Assembly (NCBI GenBank): GCA_041391965.1
Contig: JAWKMZ010000004.1
Coordinates: forward strand, 248,001 to 312,000
Length of the DNA stretch: 64,000 bases
Direction: 5' to 3'
DNA from: JAWKMZ01 sp041391965
GTDB taxonomy: Bacteria; Bacteroidota; Bacteroidia; Flavobacteriales; Flavobacteriaceae
Part shown: one piece after another, positions 1-9,431 of the stretch
Numbering within the stretch: position 1 is the first letter of the stretch
How the letters are laid out: every line of letters starts with the position of its first letter
The notes under the pieces: model-generated
Databases searched by the model: none
What the model was told of the DNA's origin: nothing
The model's input: the letters and a program-made list of their open reading frames with translations, nothing else
Translations under genes and position numbers: made by a program

Positions 1-701
1 AAAATAGCTAAAGTTATATTGTGGTAGTGTTTGAAAAGCCATTTTAAAACGTGGCTAAAACTCAGTAAACCAATAAGTGCACCTAAAGCAAAAATGCCAA
101 TTTTTTTAAAATCAAAATCATGTAGCGCATCACTTAAAGTTTTGTAAGCGCCCAAAATAACTAAAATGAAAGACCCTGAAATACCAGGTAAAATCATAGC
201 ACAAATAGCCAAAGCACCTGCAAAAAACAAAAATAACGGATGGCTATTATTGGTCATTGAAGGCAGTGACGTGATATAATAGGCTACAAATGCACCAAAA
301 ATTAATGCAAGAATGGCAGCAAAATTCCAACGTTTTATTTGTTTGCCAACAAAAAAGAGGCTTGCAATGATAAGTCCAAAAAAGAAAGACCAAATGAGCA
401 CAGGATGGTATTCAATTAGGTATTTTGCTAATCGCATAAAAGACACAAAACTAATGATGATTCCTGTTAATAATGCTACTAAAAAAGAGCCGTTGAGTTG
501 TGTCCAAAATGCTTTAAAACCTTTGTTTTTGAACGTTTTAAATAAATTAAAATTGACACCACTAATGGTTGTTACAAGTTCTTCATATATACCAGAAATA
601 AAGGCAATGGTACCACCAGAAACACCTGGAACCGCATCGGCAGCTCCCATAGCAATCCCTTTAAGTGAAATGATAAAGTAATCTAAAAAGCGTCTTTGCA
701 T
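1..701 (-). CDS. DUF368 family membrane protein (C-terminus cut by window edge)
   Basis: The reverse strand reads an open frame starting MQRRFLDYFIISLKG and running off the left edge after about 233 codons without a stop. It is rich in hydrophobic segments and carries the duplicated DUF368 signature: GAADAVPGVSGGT near residue 20 and MILPGISGSFIL further on. The family is a polytopic inner-membrane protein often annotated as an undecaprenyl-phosphate carrier (PopT-type); that substrate comes from family knowledge and is not visible here. The start codon at 699-701 lies 39 bases downstream of the TPR gene on the same strand, so co-transcription is likely. Confidence 0.85.
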   Translation of the reverse strand, partial: MQRRFLDYFIISLKGIAMGAADAVPGVSGGTIAFISGIYEELVTTISGVNFNLFKTFKNKGFKAFWTQLNGSFLVALLTGIIISFVSFMRLAKYLIEYHPVLIWSFFFGLIIASLFFVGKQIKRWNFAAILALIFGAFVAYYITSLPSMTNNSHPLFLFFAGALAICAMILPGISGSFILVILGAYKTLSDALHDFDFKKIGIFALGALIGLLSFSHVLKWLFKHYHNITLAI

Positions 702-740
702 TTTTTATAATTAAAATAAGAAATGTAAAGATATATAAAT

Positions 741-2153
741 TTAGTTGGACGGTTTTTTAGAATTTAAAATAATGTCCTTAATCAGTTTTTGATTGGTAAT
801 TAAAGGAAAAAGTTCTTCTAAAACAAAATCGAGTTCTGCATTTAAAAGCAATCCGTTTTTAAGATGGTACTGACCTTTTTCTGATTCTAATAAAGTAAAA
901 TAAATACCCGCTAAACGGTATTCGATATCAGCTGTTTCAGGATGAAATTCTGCGGCTTGAATTAAGTTTAAGGCTGCGGCTTCAAACTCTCCTAAATCAA
1001 TTAAAATATCAGCTCTTGCTAACCAAGTGCTCAATTCATAATTTCCTAAGTCTAAAGTTTTTTTATAACCTCTTTCAGCTTCTTCTATAAAATTTAAACG
1101 ATGATTGATTTGCGCATACAATTTCCAATAATGGACATTGTCAAAATCAATATTTAGCGCTTTATTGATGTAATAAAGGGCTTTTTGGTAATTTTTTTTC
1201 TTATTGTAAAATTTGGTAATGGCAATCCAGCCTTTATCTAACAATGGGTCTTCATGGACGGTTTTGTAAAAATACTGAACGGCTAAATCGTCTAAACCTA
1301 ATTTTTCATAGCAGTTACCAATGCGCAACAAAGCAAATGAGGTTGGTTCATCCAACGCTAAAGTAATGGCGTAATTCTCAATAGCTTCGTTATATTTTTT
1401 TAGTTTTTCTAAAACTTTGCCTTTTTCTAAATAGGCACCAACAAAATTTTCATCAGAAATGATAGCAAAATCATAGGCTGCAATTGCTTTTGTATGTTCT
1501 TTTAAAATAAAATATTGTTTACCCAATTGATGCCAAGCTACTTCACAGTAAGGATTGCTGTCTAAATAGTGGTTTAAAAAATCGACGGCTTCAGTGTGTA
1601 ATTCTAAAAAATCAAAACAGTAAATGATGTTGTAAAGTGCTGAATAATCTTCCATATCCAACTCTAAGCATTTTATAAAGTAATCTTTGGCAGGTTTAAA
1701 TTGATCCATAAACAAATACTCCATACCAATAAGTGCGTACAAATCAGCTTCATCTTCATCGTTATCAGAAAGTTTTAGCGCAATTTTAAGGGTTTCAATT
1801 GCTTTGTCATGCTCATCTCTTTTTGAAAGAATACTTGCTTTTTGAATGTAAATTTCTTCATTTGAAGGTTCAATGACATAAAGGGCGTCTAACATTTTAT
1901 CAGCTTCTTGCAACTTGTCTTCTATCACGTAAATCTCTACTTGAAACAATTTGAGTGTAACAGAGGTTGGATGTTGTTCTAACCCCATTTTGATGGCTTT
2001 TTTAGCGAGTGCAATTTTGCCAATTTCTAAATAGTGTTGAATGATATTTTCAAATTCACTTGAATCAAAAAACAAAACGTTGTTTGTTTTAAGCATTGAT
2101 TCAAATTTGGTTAGCGAATAATCGTTGTTGTCGTCATCTTGACTGAACTCCAT
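741..2153 (-). CDS. Tetratricopeptide repeat protein
   Basis: A 470-residue protein without a signal peptide. From about residue 40 to 450 it is built of roughly 34-residue helical repeats with TPR spacing (for example AWHQLGKQYFILKEHTKAIAAYD and ALLRIGNCYEKLGLDDLAVQYF). The N-terminus is acidic (MEFSQDDDNNDYS). TPR arrays bind protein partners, and no enzymatic domain is visible. Its neighbour downstream is the DUF368 gene; this pairing recurs in flavobacteria, but the partner and role are unknown. The gene is probably transcribed from the AT-rich 167-base gap upstream. Confidence 0.85.
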   Translation of the reverse strand: MEFSQDDDNNDYSLTKFESMLKTNNVLFFDSSEFENIIQHYLEIGKIALAKKAIKMGLEQHPTSVTLKLFQVEIYVIEDKLQEADKMLDALYVIEPSNEEIYIQKASILSKRDEHDKAIETLKIALKLSDNDEDEADLYALIGMEYLFMDQFKPAKDYFIKCLELDMEDYSALYNIIYCFDFLELHTEAVDFLNHYLDSNPYCEVAWHQLGKQYFILKEHTKAIAAYDFAIISDENFVGAYLEKGKVLEKLKKYNEAIENYAITLALDEPTSFALLRIGNCYEKLGLDDLAVQYFYKTVHEDPLLDKGWIAITKFYNKKKNYQKALYYINKALNIDFDNVHYWKLYAQINHRLNFIEEAERGYKKTLDLGNYELSTWLARADILIDLGEFEAAALNLIQAAEFHPETADIEYRLAGIYFTLLESEKGQYHLKNGLLLNAELDFVLEELFPLITNQKLIKDIILNSKKPSN

Positions 2154-2239
2154 AAGCAGATTGTATTGTTCGTTGAAATAAATTTAAGGTTATCGTTATT
2201 AAATAGAAGTTTTTGAGGCTAATGTTTTCAACAAATTAA

Positions 2240-2324
2240 TTAACAGTTAAATTGATAGTTGATTTTTATATTGTTTAAGAGTTGATTAATAATGAGTTAT
2301 ATTTTTAATCAATTGAACTGTTAA
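2240..2324. repeat. Long imperfect inverted repeat in the TPR/aminotransferase gap
   Basis: Arms 2240-2256 and 2308-2324 are 17 bases each and complementary except at one position, separated by 51 AT-rich bases. The right arm covers the stop codon of the aminotransferase gene. A competing 7-bp hairpin (2282-2288 with 2306-2312) uses part of the same arm. It may act as a terminator or attenuator between two minus-strand genes, but a clear uridine run straight after the stem was not seen. Confidence 0.5.
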
Positions 2325-3502
2325 CGTAAAATACTGTCTAAAACATGTGTAATTATTTTGCAACCTTTGATAATTTCGTCATTTGTGATGGTTAAAGGAG
2401 GTGTAATTCGGATAGCTTTAGGCTCAAAAAGTAACCAAAATAAGATTAAACCTTCGTTTTGACACTTTAAAATCACTTGATTTGTGATGTCTGCAGATGG
2501 TGTTAAGGCTGCTAACATTAATCCTTTTCCTCGTATTTCTGTAATCAAAGGATGGACTAAATGGTAGCGAATTAATTGTTCTTTTTCTAAAGTTTGAGCC
2601 ATTAATTTACTTTCAGTAACTTCTTTAACAGTTGCCAAGGCAGCAGCTGCAATAACTGGATGTCCACCAAAAGTAGTAATGTGTCCAAGTTTTGGTTGGT
2701 CTTGTAAGGTTTGCATCATGGCTCTTGATGCTGTAAAAGCACCAATAGGCATGCCACCTCCAAGACCTTTTCCAGTTACTAAAATATCTGGAATGCAATG
2801 GTAATGTTCAAAACCAAAAAATTTACCTGTTCTGCCAATACCTGGTTGGATTTCGTCTAAAATTAAAAGTGCTCCAACTTCATCACAACGTGTTCTTACT
2901 TTTGAAAGATAATTTGCTTTGGGTTCAATAAAACCAGCACCTCCTTGGATGGTTTCTAAAATGACCGCTGCAGTTTTTGGTGTGATTAGCTGTAAATCGT
3001 CAAGATTATTGTAAGTGATAAAATCAATATCTGGTACTAATGGTCTAAAAGCTTGCTTGCGTTCTTCAAAACCCATCACACTCATGGAGCCCATAGTATT
3101 GCCATGATACGCATTTTTTGCAGCAATAATTTGGCTTCTTCCTGTGGCACGACGTGCTAATTTTAGAGCACCTTCAACGGCTTCGGTGCCTGAATTGGTT
3201 AAATAGGTGGTTTCTAAAGATTCTGGTAAATGTTGTGCTAATAATTTTGTCAACTCAACGGCTGGTTCCTGAATATACTCGCCATAAACCATGACATGCA
3301 AATAGTTGTCTAATTGGTTTTTGATGGCTTTTATAACTTTTGGATGTTTATGTCCTAAAGTACAAGCAGAAACGCCAGCCACAAAATCTAAATGTGCTTT
3401 GTTGTTGGTGTCATAAATATAAGAACCTTCAGCATGTGAAATTTCCATTGCCAAAGGATGTGCTGTGGTTTGTGCTTGATATTTTAAAAAATCGGAAGTC
3501 AT
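2321..3502 (-). CDS. Class III PLP-dependent aminotransferase
   Basis: A 393-residue fold-type I aminotransferase of the ornithine/acetylornithine family. It has the phosphate-binding NSGTEAVEGALKLAR (about 103-117), the aspartate of LDEIQPGIGRTG (D216), and the Schiff-base lysine in TGKGLGGGMPIGA (K245). The family moves an amino group between an omega-amino donor and 2-oxoglutarate or pyruvate; the real substrate cannot be told, and homologues are usually labelled only 'aspartate aminotransferase family'. It starts in a TAATG overlap of one base with the OstA-like gene, so the two are translationally coupled, though no biochemical link is obvious. Confidence 0.85.
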   Translation of the reverse strand: MTSDFLKYQAQTTAHPLAMEISHAEGSYIYDTNNKAHLDFVAGVSACTLGHKHPKVIKAIKNQLDNYLHVMVYGEYIQEPAVELTKLLAQHLPESLETTYLTNSGTEAVEGALKLARRATGRSQIIAAKNAYHGNTMGSMSVMGFEERKQAFRPLVPDIDFITYNNLDDLQLITPKTAAVILETIQGGAGFIEPKANYLSKVRTRCDEVGALLILDEIQPGIGRTGKFFGFEHYHCIPDILVTGKGLGGGMPIGAFTASRAMMQTLQDQPKLGHITTFGGHPVIAAAALATVKEVTESKLMAQTLEKEQLIRYHLVHPLITEIRGKGLMLAALTPSADITNQVILKCQNEGLILFWLLFEPKAIRITPPLTITNDEIIKGCKIITHVLDSILR

Positions 3503-5313
3503 TAGTTGTCTTTTTGAATTGATTTTTTAAGCATTTTTTTTGGATTTGGTTTTAAAGCCTTTTCTTTTTTATCATTAGGAATGTGCCTTGATGCCTTGTT
3601 TTCTTCTTCGTCAGAAGTTTTGTCTTTGGCTGCATCAACCCGTTGTAAAAGCGCTTCATCAAAAAATTCTTCTTGCGGAACATAGTCGTCCAAACCTTTT
3701 ATGGTTGGTAGCACAAGTGGAGGATCATCTTTAAACAAATCTTCTACACTTTTAGGACGTTCTTCTTCACGCCAATCAAAACCACGAAGTTTTCGTGCAT
3801 TTTCAGGAAATTGCGATTCGGGATACAAATCGCCATCAATATCTTGTAACAATCGTATTTCATCAATGACATTATCGGTAATTTGAATATTTATTTTGCC
3901 CGATTTGGATTTGTTGATGCCAACCAATTCATTTTTACCATCTCTGGTGTAATAAATGACTTCGGCATTTTTGATAATATCTACATTGTAAAGCTTATTG
4001 TCTTTAAATAGCCCAATTAATTTTTGACCTTTAATTTGATTATAGCCTGTTCCTAAAGTATCTTTACTAATCAAAAAAGCATTGTCAAAAACAAGTAAAG
4101 AGTCGAGTTTTTCGGTTTCAGGATTTGAAATAAGATGAATGGTGTCTCCTGTCATTTGGTTGCCTAAATTCCAGAGGATTGGTTTGTGCTTGGTGCTAAA
4201 GGCGTCAGCAGACGAAAAACGAGACAAATTGATTAAACGCGTCAATCCGGTTTTGTGGTCAGCGTGGACAGAATCGGCTTTTCCACTCAAATCGCTTTTA
4301 TAAATTTTTGTGTTGTAATACGCTCTTGTGATGCGATGTTCAGGTTGTCCTGTAACCATAAGCGTGTCACTGTGCATGTATATAGAGTCGTTTTCTTGAA
4401 CTGTAATTGCCAAAGCGCGTTTGGTAATAAATACGGAATCTTTTGCTCGCCAAACTTCGGCATAATGTCCTGTTGCAACACTATGGTTTAAAGTGTCTGT
4501 AACCTTTATATGATTGGTAGCAGATGCAAAACTGATTTTCCTATCAAAATACATACTGTCTCCTTCAAAAATGCGGTTTTCATAATTGATTTTTGCTTTT
4601 TTAACAAAATAACCTGTGTCATTATTGGTGTCATAAAATCCGCGTTCACAATAAATGGTGCTCGCTTCGCCATCAATGGTTGAAGGGCCAAAAAGATAAG
4701 CGTGACCTGTTTCGGTATAAAAGTCAAGGTGGTTGGTTTTGAGTGTATATTGCGGATTGACTAAAACCACGTTTTGTACAAATTGATACTTTTTGCTTGC
4801 CATATAATAACGACCAATTTGGCTTGTAATGGTTCCTGAAGAATCGCGTACCACTTTGCCTTTACTTTTATAAAAGGCTTGCTGTTTTACTCTGTCAAAA
4901 TAGAGTGTATCTGTAGTTAAAGTTGATTTTGGTTCGGTTAAAACCACATCACCACTTGCAAATGCTAATTGGGTTTTACCACTGTATTCGGCATATTTAG
5001 CATTCATATTAATGGTATCACCTTGTTTCATAACTACATGGCTGTAAGCTTCTATAAAATCTTCCTTTTCATAGTAAACCGCTCGGTCGCACCACATGTT
5101 AACCCCTTCGTGTATAAAATGAACTTGTTGTGTGTTATCTCTTGTAAAAACAGTAACACCAGGTCCTTTTAAGCTGTCAGATTCTGCAAAACCAGCATAT
5201 TCAATACGTATTTTTTTAGTTTTTTGTGCATGAGAATATGCAGAAAAGCCTAAACAAAAGCCTAATAAGAAAATGGTGTGTAATAGTTTCAAATTGCTGT
5301 TAATTTGTTTCAA
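3502..5313 (-). CDS. OstA-like / LptA-domain protein (LPS transport)
   Basis: A 603-residue exported protein with signal peptide at 1-29 (LLHTIFLLGFCLGFSAYSHAQ). Residues of about 35-330 form repeated beta-strands typical of the OstA/LptA-like fold (for example WCDRAVYYEKEDFIEAYSHV, then ITSQIGRYYMASKKYQF). The C-terminal 100 residues are acidic and lysine-rich, without a visible fold. OstA-type jelly-roll domains form the periplasmic bridge that carries LPS to LptD; this larger Bacteroidota version probably does a related job. It is followed by an aminotransferase gene with a one-base overlap and preceded by the purA terminator. Confidence 0.8.
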   Translation of the reverse strand: MKQINSNLKLLHTIFLLGFCLGFSAYSHAQKTKKIRIEYAGFAESDSLKGPGVTVFTRDNTQQVHFIHEGVNMWCDRAVYYEKEDFIEAYSHVVMKQGDTINMNAKYAEYSGKTQLAFASGDVVLTEPKSTLTTDTLYFDRVKQQAFYKSKGKVVRDSSGTITSQIGRYYMASKKYQFVQNVVLVNPQYTLKTNHLDFYTETGHAYLFGPSTIDGEASTIYCERGFYDTNNDTGYFVKKAKINYENRIFEGDSMYFDRKISFASATNHIKVTDTLNHSVATGHYAEVWRAKDSVFITKRALAITVQENDSIYMHSDTLMVTGQPEHRITRAYYNTKIYKSDLSGKADSVHADHKTGLTRLINLSRFSSADAFSTKHKPILWNLGNQMTGDTIHLISNPETEKLDSLLVFDNAFLISKDTLGTGYNQIKGQKLIGLFKDNKLYNVDIIKNAEVIYYTRDGKNELVGINKSKSGKINIQITDNVIDEIRLLQDIDGDLYPESQFPENARKLRGFDWREEERPKSVEDLFKDDPPLVLPTIKGLDDYVPQEEFFDEALLQRVDAAKDKTSDEEENKASRHIPNDKKEKALKPNPKKMLKKSIQKDN

Positions 5314-5359
5314 AAATAACTATATTATTGTCGTTGTATTGTGAGTTAACATAAGTTTT

Positions 5360-5396
5360 AACAAAAAGCCTAATAATAATTATCAGGCTTTTTGTT
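5360..5396 (-). terminator. Rho-independent terminator after purA
   Basis: AACAAAAAGCCT (5360-5371) pairs perfectly with AGGCTTTTTGTT (5385-5396) around a 13-base AT loop. On the minus strand the stem follows the purA stop codon directly and ends in a T-rich flank, so purA and the OstA-like gene probably belong to separate transcripts. Confidence 0.75.
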
Positions 5397-5398
5397 AT

Positions 5399-6673
5399 TT
5401 ATGATCTCACAATGGTTTGTTTTCTGTCTGGGCCAACAGATACGATGGTAATTGGTATTTCCAGCGCTTTTTCTAAAAAGGCAATATAATCATTTAATGC
5501 TTTTGGCATGTTGTTGGCATTAATCATATGGGTTAAGTCTTCATTCCAACCTTTAAAAGTTGTGTAAATTGGTGTCACATTTTCTGCTTCAATATTATAT
5601 GGAAAATGAGTGATTTCTTCACCTTTGTAGTTATACGAGGTACATATTTTTAAGGTTTTGAAACCAGAAAGTACATCGGCTTTCATCATAATTAATTTAG
5701 TAACACCATTTATTTGGCACGCATAACGCAAAGCGACCAAATCTAACCAACCACATCTACGTGGACGACCTGTTGTGGCGCCAAATTCATTTCCAACACG
5801 AGCCATAGTTTCTCCATCTTCATCAAACAATTCGGTAGGGAAAGGACCAGAACCAACACGTGTTGTGTAGGCCTTAAAAATGCCAAAAACATCACCAATT
5901 TTATTTGGTGCAATGCCTAAACCTGTGCAAGCGCCTGCTGCTGTGGTGTTGGAAGAGGTTACAAAAGGATAGGTGCCAAAATCAATATCTAACAATGAGC
6001 CTTGAGCACCTTCTGCTAAAATAGATTGACCTGCTTTTTGAGCTTGGTGTAAGTAGTCTTCAGAATCTATAAATTTTAAAGTTTTTAAAGTGTCAATGGC
6101 ATTAAAAAACTCGGCTTCTAACTCTTTTAAATCATACTGAATATCAACATTATAAAACGCAATCATTGCTTCATGTTTGTCAGCCAAAGCACGATATTTA
6201 TCTTTCCAGTCAGCTAATTCAATATCACCAACTCTAATGCCATTTCTTCCTGTTTTGTCCATGTATGTAGGACTAATTCCTTTTAAAGTAGAGCCAATTT
6301 TTGCTTTTCCTTTTGAGGTTTCGCTTGCGGCATCTAATAAGCGATGGGTTGGTAAAATGATATGTGCTTTTCTTGAAATTAACAACGATTTTTTATAATC
6401 AATACCTTGTTCTTCAAGCTTGTCTAATTCTTTTTTAAAGATGACTGGGTCAATGACAACGCCATTACCAACTAAGTTTGCGGTTCCGTTATGAAAAATC
6501 CCTGAAGGAATGGTGTGTAACACGTGTTTTTTGCCATTAAAAACCAAAGTGTGTCCTGCGTTTGGACCTCCTTGAAAGCGTGCAATAATGTTGTATTTGG
6601 AGGTTAATACATCGACAATTTTTCCTTTGCCTTCGTCTCCCCATTGTAATCCAAGTAGTAAATCTACTGCCAT
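5399..6673 (-). CDS. purA: Adenylosuccinate synthetase
   Basis: A 424-residue cytosolic enzyme joining IMP and aspartate with GTP to give adenylosuccinate, the committed step to AMP. The N-terminus holds the GTP loop QWGDEGKGKIVD (about 10-21), then GGPNAGHTLVF with the catalytic histidine. STLKGISPTYMDKTGRNGIRVGD (IMP site) and the C-terminal SVGPDRKQTI (guanine site) are present. Length is normal for the family. The start is 9 bases after the fur stop, so purA is likely transcribed with fur and possibly relA. Confidence 0.97.
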   Translation of the reverse strand: MAVDLLLGLQWGDEGKGKIVDVLTSKYNIIARFQGGPNAGHTLVFNGKKHVLHTIPSGIFHNGTANLVGNGVVIDPVIFKKELDKLEEQGIDYKKSLLISRKAHIILPTHRLLDAASETSKGKAKIGSTLKGISPTYMDKTGRNGIRVGDIELADWKDKYRALADKHEAMIAFYNVDIQYDLKELEAEFFNAIDTLKTLKFIDSEDYLHQAQKAGQSILAEGAQGSLLDIDFGTYPFVTSSNTTAAGACTGLGIAPNKIGDVFGIFKAYTTRVGSGPFPTELFDEDGETMARVGNEFGATTGRPRRCGWLDLVALRYACQINGVTKLIMMKADVLSGFKTLKICTSYNYKGEEITHFPYNIEAENVTPIYTTFKGWNEDLTHMINANNMPKALNDYIAFLEKALEIPITIVSVGPDRKQTIVRS

Positions 6674-6682
6674 TTTAAAAAA

Positions 6683-7138
6683 TTAATTAGTTGTTTTGTT
6701 TTTTGTTCCGTAAAAGTAAAGTGAGTGGTTTGTAATTTGAATGTCAAATACTTCTTCAATTGTTTTTTTGATAGATTGAATTCTTGGGTCGCAAAATTCA
6801 ATGACCTCACCAGTATCTGTTAAAATGACATGGTCGTGTTGTTTGTCAAAATACGATTTTTCATAATGTGCTTGATTTTGCCCAAACTGATGTTTTCGTA
6901 CCAATGCACATTCTAAAAGTAATTCGATGGTGTTGTATAATGTTGCACGACTGACACGATAGTTTTTATTTTTCATTTTGATGTAGAGTGATTCTATATC
7001 AAAATGTTCTTCACTATCATATATTTCTTGTAGAATAGCGTAACGTTCTGGTGTTTTTCTGTGTCCTTTTTCTTCAAGAAACATCGTAAATACGTTTTTT
7101 ACAATTTCTTGATTGGTATGTTCTGTTTTTACACTCAT
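6683..7138 (-). CDS. fur: Fur-family transcriptional regulator
   Basis: A 151-residue regulator with an N-terminal winged helix (RKTPERYAILQEIYDSEEHFDIESLY and YRVSRATLYNTIELL) and a C-terminal dimerisation half with KQHDHVIL, GEVIEFCDP and TNHSLYFYG. This matches Fur or PerR. The CxxC structural-zinc pair normally between HDH and GEVIEF is replaced (HDHVILTDTGEVIEF), leaving one nearby cysteine, so zinc by four cysteines is unlikely. It lies between relA (25-base gap) and purA (9-base gap). Whether it senses iron or peroxide cannot be read from sequence. Confidence 0.88.
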   Translation of the reverse strand: MSVKTEHTNQEIVKNVFTMFLEEKGHRKTPERYAILQEIYDSEEHFDIESLYIKMKNKNYRVSRATLYNTIELLLECALVRKHQFGQNQAHYEKSYFDKQHDHVILTDTGEVIEFCDPRIQSIKKTIEEVFDIQITNHSLYFYGTKNKTTN

Positions 7139-7163
7139 AATTTAAGTTGCAAATTTACACATT

Positions 7164-9368
7164 TTAAACTCTGGTAACCTTATCAATTCCATTAATTTTT
7201 TTAAGATTATCCATCAATTTTTTCAACATAGAACTGTTTTTTACAACCACATTTATTTTTCCTGAAAAGATGCCATCATCACTTTGAAAACTAATACTTT
7301 TCATGTTCACGTGCATATTAGCAGAAATTACTTTGGTTATGTGGTTAACCAACCCTAAATTGTCAATGCCTGAAAGTGTTATTTGTGCTGTAAATTCTTG
7401 CTGAGATGAGTCAATCCATTTGGCTTGCATAATCCTGTATGCGTAATTAGATTGTAGGCTTAAAGCATTTGGGCAATTTTTTTTATGGACTTTGATACCT
7501 TCATTAATAGTCAAAAATCCAAAAACATCATCACCAGGAATTGGATTGCAGCAGGTAGAGAGTTTATAGTCTAATTTTTCTTCTTCTTTGCCAAAAACCA
7601 GCATATCGTATTTGGCTGTAATTTCGTCTTTGTCAATATCTGGAGCAATGATTGGTTTACGAATTTTGTTTTTGATATAACTCATAAACGCATTGCTACG
7701 CGATGCTGCAAACTCTTTGAGCATGGTATTGTCAATTGAACCCACTCCAATACGATAAAACAAATCGAGACTGGTTTTGAGCTTAAAATAAATGACTAAA
7801 TCATTAATTGCTTTTTCGTCAAGGTTAATTTTGAGTTGTTTAAGTTTTCGTCTTAAAATTTCTTTACCATCTTCAGCAACGGCTTTCTTTTCATCTTTTA
7901 ATGACGATTTTATTTTACTTCTGGCTCTGGCTGTCGTGGCATAATCTAACCAGTTTGGGTTTGGTTTGGCATTTTCAGAGGTTAAAATTTCTACTTGGTC
8001 GCCACTTTGTAGTTCATGGCTTAAAGGCACTAATTTTCCATTTACTTTGGCACCTCTGGTTTTCATTCCAATTTCTGTGTGTACACTAAAAGCAAAATCT
8101 AAAGGTGTAGCGCCTTTTGGCAACGATTTTAGATCGCCTTTAGGAGAAAATACATAAATTTCTTTGGAGTAGAGATTGAGTTTAAATTGCTCCACAAAAT
8201 CAACGGCATTGGTTTCATTGCTTTCTAAGGCTTCTTGCAATTTATCAATCCAAGTGTCTAAAGCATCTTCAGCATTGCCTTGTTTGTATTTGTAATGGGC
8301 TGCATAGCCTTTTTCGGCTATTTCATTCATACGTTCACTGCGTATTTGTACTTCAACCCAGCGTCCTTTTGGTCCCATTACTGTTATGTGTAATGCTTCG
8401 TAACCTGTTGATTTTGGTGATGAAATCCAATCGCGTAGTCTAATAGGATTGGGTATAAAGTGGTCTGTAACAATGGAATAGATTTTCCAGGCCAGAAATT
8501 TTTCGTTAGCTAAATCAGATTTATAAATGATTCTTACTGCAAACTTATCATACACTTCATCAAAAGAAACACCTTGTTTGAGCATTTTGCGTCGGATGGA
8601 ATAAATAGATTTTGGGCGTCCTTTAATTTCATAATTTAAACCTTCTTTTTCTAAAGAATCAACAATGACTTTAGAAAAATCTTTGATGTAAGCATCTTGT
8701 TCTTCTTTGCTTTCTTTTATTTTATTATGGATGTCGTTATAAACTTCAGGCTCTGTATATTTTAAGCCTAAATCTTCAAGCTCTGTTTTAATGTTATAAA
8801 GTCCAATTCTGTGTGCTAAAGGTGCATAAATATAAAGTGTTTCTGAAGCAATTTTTTCTTGTTTATCTGGTCGCATCGCATCCATAGTTTGCATATTATG
8901 GAGTCTGTCAGCAATTTTGATAATAATCACTCGGACATCATCATTGAGTGTAAGTAGCATTTTACGAAAGTTTTCGGCTTGCGTAGAAACGTCTGTATCT
9001 TTGCTTAATGAAGAAATTTTGGTCAAGCCATCCACAATGCGAGCAATGGTTTTACCAAATTGTTTTTCAATAATTTCAAGGGTGTAATCTGGATTGTCCT
9101 CTACCACGTCGTGCAACAAGGCTGCTGCAATACAAGTGGCATCCAACCCAATTTCTTGAGCCACAATTTTTGCCACTGCAATTGGGTGAAATATATAAGC
9201 TTCTCCAGATTTTCTGCGTTGGTCTTTATGCGCATCAACAGCAACATCAAAAGCTTGACGGATTAATTTTTTATCATCGTCAGTAAGATTTTGATAACTT
9301 ACTTTAAGGAGCTGTTTGTAGGCTTTGGCAATGGCAGCATTTTCTTTTTCTATCTCAACTTCTGTCAT
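7164..9368 (-). CDS. relA/spoT: Bifunctional (p)ppGpp synthetase/hydrolase RelA/SpoT
   Basis: A 734-residue Rel protein with all standard domains. The HD hydrolase is at about 40-190, with H61 (FHPIAVAK), LLHDVVEDN (H86-D87) and KIADRLHNM. The synthetase is at about 235-370 (GRPKSIYSIRRKM, YDKFAVRIIYK, EKGYAAHYKYKQG). A TGS domain follows at about 400-465, a helical region with the Cys-rich LSTCCNPIPGDDV, and a C-terminal ACT domain. Keeping the HD residues argues for a bifunctional enzyme, as expected when it is the main long Rel of Bacteroidota. It controls the stringent response and may share a transcript with fur and purA. Confidence 0.95.
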   Translation of the reverse strand: MTEVEIEKENAAIAKAYKQLLKVSYQNLTDDDKKLIRQAFDVAVDAHKDQRRKSGEAYIFHPIAVAKIVAQEIGLDATCIAAALLHDVVEDNPDYTLEIIEKQFGKTIARIVDGLTKISSLSKDTDVSTQAENFRKMLLTLNDDVRVIIIKIADRLHNMQTMDAMRPDKQEKIASETLYIYAPLAHRIGLYNIKTELEDLGLKYTEPEVYNDIHNKIKESKEEQDAYIKDFSKVIVDSLEKEGLNYEIKGRPKSIYSIRRKMLKQGVSFDEVYDKFAVRIIYKSDLANEKFLAWKIYSIVTDHFIPNPIRLRDWISSPKSTGYEALHITVMGPKGRWVEVQIRSERMNEIAEKGYAAHYKYKQGNAEDALDTWIDKLQEALESNETNAVDFVEQFKLNLYSKEIYVFSPKGDLKSLPKGATPLDFAFSVHTEIGMKTRGAKVNGKLVPLSHELQSGDQVEILTSENAKPNPNWLDYATTARARSKIKSSLKDEKKAVAEDGKEILRRKLKQLKINLDEKAINDLVIYFKLKTSLDLFYRIGVGSIDNTMLKEFAASRSNAFMSYIKNKIRKPIIAPDIDKDEITAKYDMLVFGKEEEKLDYKLSTCCNPIPGDDVFGFLTINEGIKVHKKNCPNALSLQSNYAYRIMQAKWIDSSQQEFTAQITLSGIDNLGLVNHITKVISANMHVNMKSISFQSDDGIFSGKINVVVKNSSMLKKLMDNLKKINGIDKVTRV

Positions 9369-9431
9369 AAACTAAAAGTAAGATAAAGAAATGTATTTGG
9401 CAATACTTTTGAAATCAAAAAATACAGAAAC

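Noticed and set aside
313..681. 122-residue plus-strand ORF
   Set aside because: Lies fully antisense to the DUF368 gene, whose reverse-strand frame carries clear family motifs.
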